Below are positions 24,019 through 30,870 of a DNA stretch of 31,668 bases, in pieces. The notes under the pieces are model-generated. The model searched no databases and was not told where the DNA came from. It was given only the letters and a program-made list of their open reading frames with translations. The DNA is taken from positions 1-31,668 of the forward strand of contig CAYUFB010000013.1 of NCBI GenBank assembly GCA_964444125.1, given 5' to 3'. How positions within the stretch are numbered: the stretch's first letter is position 1; every line of letters begins with the position of its first letter. Both the position numbers and the translations under genes were made by a program. Source of the DNA: CAYUFB01 sp964444125. GTDB taxonomy: Bacteria; Patescibacteriota; Dojkabacteria; B142; JAFGMG01.

Positions 24019-24598
24019 GCGCTATTGAACTATATATTTCTTTCTGTCCAATATGTTCCATCACAAGTTTTAATCCTGTACAAAATTCTCTTTGCAGGTG
24101 AACATAACTCAAACTGCCTTTTTCTGTTCCATCTTCTTTATTCTTGCCTAAACTAGATTCAATGTCCCTCGTTATTCCCAAATTTCTCAAACTCACTTCG
24201 ATTATGATCTTGGCCTTCGCAATTTGTTCTGGTGATATCAAAAAAGTTATGTCGTTTGGGTATTTGTAGTCATAAAAAGAGCCAGAAACACAATTAAACG
24301 ATGAATATGCATAATCAGGACAACGATTAGACACTGGAACACTGCCCGTACTATCATATCCTTGTATGTCAGATGCAAGACCTTCGTTGACTTGATCGAT
24401 TGGATAATTCAATTCGGGCAAGTCCTGCCAATAATTTGCAAATGAGATATCAGTATCTACTTCATTCAATAAATCAATATTATCAGCCATTTCCGTGATA
24501 CCAAATATCCTAAGTAACTGCGAAATATCCGCAAGCCTTGCTAAATAAAGATCAGAACTATTAATTTGTCTATTTGCTTCATCTATGCCTAATCCCAA
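23993..24598 (-). CDS. Unknown protein, upstream member of the tandem paralog pair (N terminus possibly frame-broken)
   Basis: 201 residues from a TTG at 24598, no known family. It shares with the downstream paralog the block GYDSTGSVP...RCPDY and the surrounding helices. The TTG start is doubtful. The same frame stays open upstream to 24679 and reads LVLNDYNQKQDLLISEDRERN, whose LVLND matches LLND in the paralog's N terminus. A good ATG with a promoter lies further up (24741) in another frame, and a -1 change near 24680 would join the two into about 250 residues. So the gene is either lightly broken or frameshifted, or it truly starts internally. The next gene overlaps its 3' end by 26 bp. 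Confidence 0.7.
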   Translation of the reverse strand: MGLGIDEANRQINSSDLYLARLADISQLLRIFGITEMADNIDLLNEVDTDISFANYWQDLPELNYPIDQVNEGLASDIQGYDSTGSVPVSNRCPDYAYSSFNCVSGSFYDYKYPNDITFLISPEQIAKAKIIIEVSLRNLGITRDIESSLGKNKEDGTEKGSLSYVHLQREFCTGLKLVMEHIGQKEIYSSIAHDHDISQY

Positions 24599-24624
24599 TC
24601 GATTCCTTTCCCGATCTTCTGAAA

Positions 24625-24741
24625 TTAATAAGTCTTGTTTTTGATTATAATCATTAAGGACAAGAGAATATAATTACTGCCTCTGATTATCACCGGATCA
24701 TTAGATTGTTGTTCTTCAGAACCAAACAATATAGTATACAT
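24625..24741 (-). other. 38-codon ORF, likely the detached N terminus of the upstream paralog
   Basis: ATG at 24741 opens 38 codons (MYTILFGSEEQQSNDPVIIR...) ending at TAA 24627-24625. It begins about 5 nt after the predicted transcription start of the promoter at 24753-24761. Switching to the -1 frame around 24680 continues into the paralog gene. An independent leader peptide is the alternative. Confidence 0.5.
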
Positions 24742-24752
24742 AAACAATATAT

Positions 24753-24761
24753 ATTATACCA
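24753..24761 (-). promoter_or_regulatory. Extended -10 promoter for the paralog pair
   Basis: TGGTATAAT on the minus strand, 11 bp before the ATG at 24741, implying an almost leaderless transcript. The surrounding TATATA-rich sequence makes the call moderate. Confidence 0.45.
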
Positions 24762-24877
24762 TTATATATACACTTTACTCCAGAAAAATCATAGCTAAAA
24801 AATTGATGATTGGATAATTACTACAAATATGTCTAGATTGGACCACATATCTATATATTGCATATATATTTAGCTAT

Positions 24878-24886
24878 TGATATAAT
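24878..24886 (+). promoter_or_regulatory. Extended -10 promoter for the 24907..25467 gene
   Basis: TGATATAAT, identical to the element before the CaCA exchanger (26560-26552, minus). The TTG start at 24907 lies about 14 nt after the predicted transcription start. Between 24742 and 24906 nothing else is visible apart from the divergent promoter. Confidence 0.55.
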
Positions 24887-24906
24887 CACAAAATTACAAA
24901 AACGTA

Positions 24907-25467
24907 TTGTCTGAAGCATTAAGTCCTACAACAATAAAAGAATTATGCGAAATTTCTGATTCCCCATGGATATACATTCATGGCACTAGAGATGGTTATT
25001 TATTAGTTAACGGAGAACCAGACCCCGATGAATACAAAAATTCCTTACCACCAGAGAAGTGGCAAGATAAAGTGAGATATGTGATAGAAAATCTTCCTAA
25101 TATTGCCGTCGGAAGAGTATTACAAGGTGAACTAATTTATTCAAATCAGTTTTGGTCTGGGATAGGATTAATTATTAAAAACGGCGATATATTGGGAACC
25201 GGCGCACACAGACGAGACATTAATGGCGATTTAGTGCCCTATGATCAAGGTCGGGATGAATTCATATACCCTGCAGACAGGAATTCTTGCGGCCTATATG
25301 AATTAGCTGTTTCCCAACCAGAGATAAAAGGATTATATTTTCTTCCAAATACTCCTGCTCAAGACATTCAAAAAGTTTGCGCAATTGCAGATGAATACAA
25401 CTTACCCGTTTATACATTCGATATAAATACAAGGCCATTTGTTTACCAACAAGCCATAAAAGAATAG
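24907..25467 (+). CDS. Unknown soluble protein
   Basis: 186 residues, not recognised. There is no membrane segment or repeat. The centre has alternating hydrophobic strands (WSGIGLIIKNGDILGTGAH, then RRDINGDLVPYDQGRDEF) and a single Cys in DRNSCGLYELAV followed by GLYFLPNT. The layout of a beta-sheet with a conserved-looking Ser-Cys-Gly-Leu turn could be an enzyme fold, but no family comes to mind. The start is TTG at 24907 (MSEALSP), chosen because the frame's next ATG is far inside and an extended -10 lies 20 bp upstream. It is divergent from the tandem paralog pair (separated by about 165 bp), so the two units may be functionally linked. A short gap separates it from the convergent CaCA gene. 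Confidence 0.7.
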   Translation: MSEALSPTTIKELCEISDSPWIYIHGTRDGYLLVNGEPDPDEYKNSLPPEKWQDKVRYVIENLPNIAVGRVLQGELIYSNQFWSGIGLIIKNGDILGTGAHRRDINGDLVPYDQGRDEFIYPADRNSCGLYELAVSQPEIKGLYFLPNTPAQDIQKVCAIADEYNLPVYTFDINTRPFVYQQAIKE

Positions 25468-25520
25468 AAGAAGAACAAATAGTTGCAATAGTCACAAATA
25501 GATAGAAAGTAAATTATCAA

Positions 25521-26521
25521 CTAAACAATCCTCACAACCAAATAACCAAGATAGAACATGATAATAAGTATTCCAGAAACCCTATTGAGTGCATTATGTC
25601 CGCCAAGGAGTTTCATCTCAATTAATATACAGAAAACTACCAAAGTATTAAGTATACTAAAAAAATATACATCAGAAACCGCCTCTTTATTAAAAGAAAG
25701 AGGCTTAATCATTGCAGGAAGCCCTATTCCAAGAGCCATATTAGCAATTGTACTTCCAAAAACATTACCTAAAATAATATCTACATAACCTTTCAATGCC
25801 GATTTAGCAGAAGTGATAATCATTGGCAAAGAAGTACCAATACCTATAACAGTTAATCCTAGAACGTATTGGCTGATACCATAATCCTCTGAAAGTATTG
25901 GAGCAAATAATGCAAGAAACACACTCAAGCCAATTAATAATACAAACCCCATAAGTACATTTATCAAAGCATGAATAATACTTCTATCTTCTACCTTTGT
26001 CGTGTTTATTGTGCTTGTATCAAGATCAACCTGTTTACTATCATTCGATTGCAATTTTTCTCTTAACGAATACTGATAGATAACATATAAAGTTACAAGA
26101 TAAGCAGCAAAGATGATCATCCCTTCTACGCGATTTATTGATCCATCAAGTGCAAAACTAGTGACAAGACATGAAATAGCAAGATATACTGGAATTTCTT
26201 TTTCAAATACCTGGTATTTTTTGTGATAATTGTAAGCAAAAATGCAGGAATCCCTAATCCTAATCCAATATTTACAAAATTTGTCCCTAAAGCGTTTCCC
26301 ACAGCAGTATCAGCACCATTAGTATTTAATAAAACTAAAGCAATATTCACTGCTATAGTTGGTAGCCCTGTACCAAATGCAATCAAAGTTGAAGCAATTG
26401 CTAAATCACTAATTTTCATTCTTTTTGCCAAAATTACTGCTCCTTTCATAACAAGTTCGGAACCAATTATCAAGAAACCCAAGGCAAAAATTATTAATAT
26501 TGTATCAATTATTATATTCAT
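25521..26521 (-). pseudogene. Na+/Ca2+ exchanger (CaCA, YrbG-like), split by a -1 frame break
   Basis: Two frames together give one CaCA antiporter of about 333 residues, the size of YrbG. The first (26521-26135, 128 codons) holds the alpha-1 repeat: GSELVMKGAVILAK, then TLIAFGTGLPTIAVNI and GNALGTNFVNIGL. The second (from about 26200 to 25521) holds a charged loop and the alpha-2 repeat: VLGLTVIGIGTSLPMIITS and GNVFGSTIANMALGIG. At TTGAAAAAGAAATT the first frame reads KKFQYILLF and soon stops. Moving back one base reads KKEIPVYLAISCLVTSFALDG, the expected family sequence. The break is in the A5 run at 26203-26199. It may be a real mutation, a homopolymer sequencing error, or -1 slippage. It should export Ca2+ if made whole. 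Confidence 0.85.
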
Positions 26522-26551
26522 AAATTTATCAAAACCAAGATAAGGCAGGGG

Positions 26552-26560
26552 ATTATATCA
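26552..26560 (-). promoter_or_regulatory. Extended -10 promoter of the CaCA gene
   Basis: TGATATAAT on the minus strand, about 24 nt between the predicted transcription start and the ATG at 26521. The presence of an intact promoter argues that the gene was recently functional. Confidence 0.55.
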
Positions 26561-26631
26561 AGAACTTACATCAGAAGCCATAGTTAGAAGATTATCTAAT
26601 CCTATTTAGAGTAGACTATGGGAATAAGTGT

Positions 26632-26824
26632 TTCGTAACAATGCCTTCGTTTTTAGCTAAACCATTACTTCGCTAAAGATAAAAAAGGCTTCGTAGAAAT
26701 TCAGCAGACTCATGATTGAGTATTTACTCATTTCATTCGTAAACTCAATCGGAGCGACAGGACGCGTTACGAACTTTTTTCCAAAGTTTTGGAGTTTGTT
26801 TCCGAACTTCAAAATCGTTGGAAA
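26632..26824. ncRNA. Candidate structured RNA (nested hairpins), family unknown
   Basis: The 346 bp between the CaCA gene and the 48-residue ORF hold no other gene but have much pairing. An outer stem TTCGTAAC (26632-26639) / GTTACGAA (26766-26773) encloses two hairpins. One is GCCTT/AAGGC (26643-26689) with inner TTTAGC/GCTAAA. The other is GATTGAG...CTCAATC (26714-26750) with inner TTTAC/GTAAA. A third, longer hairpin follows directly (26778-26824): TTTCCAA/TTGGAAA, a small internal loop, then 13 pairs including G-T around a TTTC loop. No T-run follows on either strand, so it is not a terminator. The strand is unknown; plus would place it in front of the small membrane peptide. A degenerate mobile element is the alternative. 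Confidence 0.5.
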
Positions 26825-26867
26825 TTCCTTGCATATTACTCCGATGTTAATTTAAACTTGTAATATT

Positions 26868-27014
26868 ATGATGTATAAAAGAGGAAAAGGAAAGCGAATC
26901 TATAGGAATAGTGGGTTTGGAAACTTTGGGTGTATTGGGTGGATCTTATTTCTCCCATTTTACTTGATTTCATATATCATTGTAGGGATTTTCAAAAAGG
27001 TTACTAAGCGTTAG
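26868..27014 (+). CDS. 48-residue single-helix membrane peptide
   Basis: ATGATG at 26868 opens a short frame ending at TAG 27012-27014. The peptide has a strongly basic start (MMYKRGKGKRIYRN), a Gly/Phe turn (SGFGNFG), one hydrophobic stretch of about 21 residues (CIGWILFLPF through IVGIF), and a basic end (KKVTKR). This charge pattern is that of a real membrane peptide, not a random frame. It could be a toxin-like peptide, a small membrane subunit or a YqaE/Pmp3-like protein; I cannot choose. There is no Shine-Dalgarno. The last 11 bp overlap the end of the convergent 34-codon ORF, and the possible structured RNA lies 44 bp upstream. Confidence 0.55.
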   Translation: MMYKRGKGKRIYRNSGFGNFGCIGWILFLPFYLISYIIVGIFKKVTKR

Positions 27015-27108
27015 CTCTCTTAAGCAAATCATGAAGGTCTTCTTCCTTTTCATAACCCTTTAAACGACCTGTAAGGTATCCTAACCGATATGAAATCCCC
27101 TCAGACAT
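27004..27108 (-). CDS. 34-residue ORF at the end of the helicase operon
   Basis: ATG at 27108, six bases after the TGA of the zinc-ribbon gene, with GAAG-like sequence before it. It ends at TAG 27006-27004. The peptide is charged and helical-looking, with SYRLGYLTGRLKGYEKEED in the middle. Close spacing and good composition favour translation as the last gene of the operon, but the length makes this uncertain. Confidence 0.4.
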   Translation of the reverse strand: MSEGISYRLGYLTGRLKGYEKEEDLHDLLKRANA

Positions 27109-27114
27109 TAATCT

Positions 27115-28089
27115 TCAATTAGTAGACTCAAGAACCGATTTAATAGCTTTTTGAAGTTTATGAATACTATCATATTCTACTCTCGATGAATCAGCTTCTT
27201 GTACAGAAAATTTTACTGTTAGGTATTTGTCTATCTCAGGCTTATCTAAAGAAAACCGTATGTATTTTAGAGGTTCAAGTGTTTTAGAAAGTAAAGACTC
27301 CACTTCAATAATTGAGATCTTTTTTAATTCCTTTACTTTTTGCCAAACTGGATCAGTAGCTTTAACTTGTTCTTCAGATCTATGATTTATATAGCCTTTA
27401 GTCCGATTAGTATGAATTATATACTCTTCACCTTTTTCGGCTGTTAAGCAGTATTTATTTCTATATTTTTCTAGAAGTATTTTATTTTCAAGCTCTTCTT
27501 GTTTAATCTTAGAATTATCAATATTTAAATCAAGTTCATATTTATCTTTGTAATCACAACTACTGCAAGTAGTTAGAATTGTTAATAGTTTCTTCTTTTT
27601 ACTAGATTTTCTATTAAGTGGGGATTTACAATTAGGACAATATTTGGAATCCGACTTATATTCCTCACCATTATCATATAATCCCTTTCTAGTCTTACAG
27701 CTTGAACATTCAAAAAGGAAGAGTACTCTCAATGGCTTTTCAAAAAAATCTATTAGCTCCTTATCAATCAGATTCATTAGTTTATAACATTCAGAACACA
27801 AGACAGGTGAGGGGTCTAAAGCTTTATTGAAGTAATCCAATTTGCTCTGATCTTCAGCAATCCATTTATCAATGGTCTCTCTTCGAGTTCGATATCTTTC
27901 TCCCGATTTAAAATAGTTAATTAGATCTGCAAAGTGACCTTTTAATGAAGAGACAGTATCAGAAGGCATGAGGTGTTGATTTGGAAGGGGGACATCTGTT
28001 TCTCTGTGTAAAGTCTGCAAACAAAGTTGAATAGTGTATAGATCATATTGATTTTCATAATATTCTCTCCCTTTTGCAATATAATTCAT
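27115..28089 (-). CDS. Zinc-ribbon protein of the helicase operon, unknown
   Basis: 324 residues, no family recognised. Four CxxC pairs lie at Cys98/101, 128/131, 151/154 and 175/178, enough for two zinc ribbons. The pair FECSSCKTRKG and KYCPNCKSPL is a typical zinc-ribbon combination. Residues 1-90 are helical. Residues 185-324 are Lys/Glu-rich with a predicted helical end, and hold EYIIHTNRTKGY and RFSLDKPEIDKY segments. Zinc ribbons next to helicases often bind single-stranded DNA or RNA. It starts 10 bp after the helicase gene's stop and is followed by a 34-codon ORF, so it is an operon member. The stop is TGA. Confidence 0.75.
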   Translation of the reverse strand: MNYIAKGREYYENQYDLYTIQLCLQTLHRETDVPLPNQHLMPSDTVSSLKGHFADLINYFKSGERYRTRRETIDKWIAEDQSKLDYFNKALDPSPVLCSECYKLMNLIDKELIDFFEKPLRVLFLFECSSCKTRKGLYDNGEEYKSDSKYCPNCKSPLNRKSSKKKKLLTILTTCSSCDYKDKYELDLNIDNSKIKQEELENKILLEKYRNKYCLTAEKGEEYIIHTNRTKGYINHRSEEQVKATDPVWQKVKELKKISIIEVESLLSKTLEPLKYIRFSLDKPEIDKYLTVKFSVQEADSSRVEYDSIHKLQKAIKSVLESTN

Positions 28090-28099
28090 GTCAAAATTG

Positions 28100-30799
28100 T
28101 TACAGCTTAAATTTTTCCCGAAGTAGAGATAAATCCTTTTTGTTAAATTTATGTTTTAAACCTTCAAGTATCTTTTTCTCAGTTTCTGGAGTCCAAAAGA
28201 TTTTAAGTTTATTTTTAGCTCTAGTAATCGCTGTATAAAATATATTGTGAGTAATCATTTCTTCTGTTTCATATGTAAAAACGACCTTAACTGAGTTATA
28301 TTCTAGCCCTTGTGCCTTATGTACTGAAACAGCATATGCAATTTGAAATGGGACAGTATTTACAGATGAATCATTGTCTTCATCTGTACTTTGTAACTTA
28401 TCTACTGAAAATCTAATAATGGATTTACCTGTATCTGATTCACCAAGTAGTTCTAAATCGAGGTCGAAAAGATTTAACTCATTAATTGATTTATCTATTT
28501 CAATATCAAAAATAATCTTTTCTTTCTCTAAAATTATATTAACAATCTTTCCTTTAAGATTATTATGAATCAAAGGTTTAAACCTATTTGATTCGTTAAA
28601 GAGTATCGGATCACCAACCTTATATGTATGAATACCCCATCGAATAGTTTCTGAAGGATTACTTTCTTGTAGGAATCGATTGATATTATTAATACCGTAT
28701 AAGCCATCGTAATTAAGACAGAGAATTATCTCGTCATCATCGGAACTGTCAAAAATAGTTGAATCTAATCTTGTAGATAAATTGTTTTTGGTAATATGCT
28801 CCAATATATTATCTTTAATATTTCGAACCCTGTCCCATAACTCAAGAAGAATAGTATTGTTGGTACGGTATGGTTTTGTTAATTCGAATACAGATGTTTT
28901 GGGTAAAAATGATTTCGCAATTCCAAACCAGTTTCCGAAAAGTATCGATTCTATTTGGTAAATATCTCCAACTAAAACAAGGAGTTTAAAGTCTGCCTTA
29001 TTCAATACTGCAATCATATCTGAGTTACTTACAGTACTACACTCATCAATGAATAATAAATCAAAAGAAACATCTTCATTTCGTTTACTTAAGAAACTAG
29101 TGATCGTTTGAAATTTAGAATTGCCAGCGGTAATTCTCCGATTTAAATTTTCTACTGCAGGATTTGTGTTCGCTAAGTATAATTTCTGAAAGTCTTTATG
29201 AAAGGTGGATATATGATTAATTAGAGTAGTTTTACCTGTACCTGCTGAACCATATATCATAGCAACATGCGAGTTTTCAAATATTTGTTTTAATATGGAG
29301 ACCTTTTCATCACAATCAACAATATTCTCAGGTGATTGAAGCCACTTATCTATAGAATTAGAGTAATTTTTAATACCATTTTTAGAAAGTTCTTTTAGCT
29401 TTTCAATAATATGTAGGGTATCTGTTTCATAACCGCATATATAGACATTTCCCTTATAGTCACAAATTTTTCTTTTTTCTATGTGTTTAAAATACAGTTT
29501 CTTATTATAAATCTCGATTAAATCATCAACATTCTCAAAACCTGTTAAGTCATTTCTAGAGGTATAAAGAATTCCATTTTGTTCGGTATTATTTTTTATA
29601 TAATTGGCAAATAGCTCGTGCTTTCGACTCAAACATTCAACACAGTTTAGAAGATCTTGCCGTCTCGGATTATGTTCTATTAGTGAAGTATTAAACGGTA
29701 TATTATCAAATGGTATGCAACCCCATTGTAAAAATAGATTGGATAGTTTTTCACATGGTGCGTTGTTGGATTGCAATTTTATTACTTTGTTATTCAAACT
29801 GTATAACAAGTAGCTTAAGACGTTACTGCCAGCAAGATTTCTCTGCACAATATCACGACATTTATCAAGAATTTCCCAAAAATGTGATGTCTGAGCTCCA
29901 ACTAGTGCAACTTTTTTAAAACGAGCATAGTACTCATCTGAAAGGCGAATAACATCAATTAAATTTAAACCCGATCTGGTCATCAATTGCATTAGGTTAT
30001 AATATTCTTTTGATCCAGCAGATATTTTTGAATGTGAACCAAATACATCTGCAAAATGATCTAATTCGCAAGGTCTTATTGACACTTGCCATTCATCAAT
30101 TATTTGTATCGGCATTTTTTTACCTAATACCTCAATTACTTCATTTCTAATTTTTAATTTAACAGCATAGTTAGGTAAAATATCAAACTTACTAAATGCA
30201 ATTACTCGTTCAAACTTACTCACATTATCTATTGCAGTTGTAAAAGTAATCTCGTAGTAGACAGACTCATTAACGAAAAAAGGTTTTACTTTTTTAATAT
30301 AAAACCGATCACTATATTTACTCTCGCTATTTGCTATTATTGGAATATTAATTTTTTCCGAAATTTTTTTATAATATTCCAAAAGAGCTGAATCTTGAGT
30401 AATTGGAAACTGATAAATATTGTGCAGTACATCTAGTCCATACTCTGATTTCAGAAAAGATTTTACTCTTAACAAATATTCATAATATTTAAGCATTAAC
30501 CTTTCTGAATTTTCCTCATCTGGGAGGTAATGAGAGAGTGTTTGTTGTAAGAATTGATGAAATTTTCGTAAAAACTGTAAGTTTGCCTTAGTAGTAATAA
30601 AGTGTTTTGCCTTTTGATCAAAGATATCATATCGATATTCAATTTCGCCCGAAGCTTTTACAGCTATTGCTTCGACAAAAGTTCGTAATTTGTCAAGAAT
30701 ATTCTGTGATAAAAAACCCCTATCTTCAGTATCAATTTTGTCAATTAGTTTACAAATTGCATCGTTCGAAACTTTTATTTGGTCATCTACATTAGTCAT
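28100..30799 (-). CDS. Large SF1 (RecD/UvrD-like) helicase with unassigned N-terminal half
   Basis: 899 residues. The helicase core fills about 510-899: Walker A IYGSAGTGKTTL (near 516-524), Walker B LLFIDECS (near 581), motif III LVGDIYQIES, PYRTN (motif IV/IVa), SVHKAQGLEY (motif V, near 826) and YTAITRAKNKLKIFW (motif VI). DEC and a late UvrD_C_2-type end put it with RecD2/AAA_30-type superfamily 1B helicases, which move 5' to 3'. The first 500 residues match nothing I know; they look helical, with polar/aromatic blocks, and may hold a nuclease-like or binding domain not visible by eye. It is preceded at 71 bp by a TrlF-like ATPase and followed by a zinc-ribbon gene. Confidence 0.88.
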   Translation of the reverse strand: MTNVDDQIKVSNDAICKLIDKIDTEDRGFLSQNILDKLRTFVEAIAVKASGEIEYRYDIFDQKAKHFITTKANLQFLRKFHQFLQQTLSHYLPDEENSERLMLKYYEYLLRVKSFLKSEYGLDVLHNIYQFPITQDSALLEYYKKISEKINIPIIANSESKYSDRFYIKKVKPFFVNESVYYEITFTTAIDNVSKFERVIAFSKFDILPNYAVKLKIRNEVIEVLGKKMPIQIIDEWQVSIRPCELDHFADVFGSHSKISAGSKEYYNLMQLMTRSGLNLIDVIRLSDEYYARFKKVALVGAQTSHFWEILDKCRDIVQRNLAGSNVLSYLLYSLNNKVIKLQSNNAPCEKLSNLFLQWGCIPFDNIPFNTSLIEHNPRRQDLLNCVECLSRKHELFANYIKNNTEQNGILYTSRNDLTGFENVDDLIEIYNKKLYFKHIEKRKICDYKGNVYICGYETDTLHIIEKLKELSKNGIKNYSNSIDKWLQSPENIVDCDEKVSILKQIFENSHVAMIYGSAGTGKTTLINHISTFHKDFQKLYLANTNPAVENLNRRITAGNSKFQTITSFLSKRNEDVSFDLLFIDECSTVSNSDMIAVLNKADFKLLVLVGDIYQIESILFGNWFGIAKSFLPKTSVFELTKPYRTNNTILLELWDRVRNIKDNILEHITKNNLSTRLDSTIFDSSDDDEIILCLNYDGLYGINNINRFLQESNPSETIRWGIHTYKVGDPILFNESNRFKPLIHNNLKGKIVNIILEKEKIIFDIEIDKSINELNLFDLDLELLGESDTGKSIIRFSVDKLQSTDEDNDSSVNTVPFQIAYAVSVHKAQGLEYNSVKVVFTYETEEMITHNIFYTAITRAKNKLKIFWTPETEKKILEGLKHKFNKKDLSLLREKFKL

Positions 30800-30870
30800 A
30801 GTTAATTATTTGACAGACATTTTGAGTTTTTGATAATCAATTCGATATCTTTCAAAAAGTAAAATGTAGA

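Noticed and set aside
25262..25495. Minus-strand 77-codon ORF opposite the 24907 gene
   Set aside because: Shadow frame; the plus frame has a promoter and a better amino-acid pattern.
26778..26824. Rho-independent terminator
   Set aside because: The hairpin is strong, but no T-run follows on either strand; the T-run on the plus strand lies before it.
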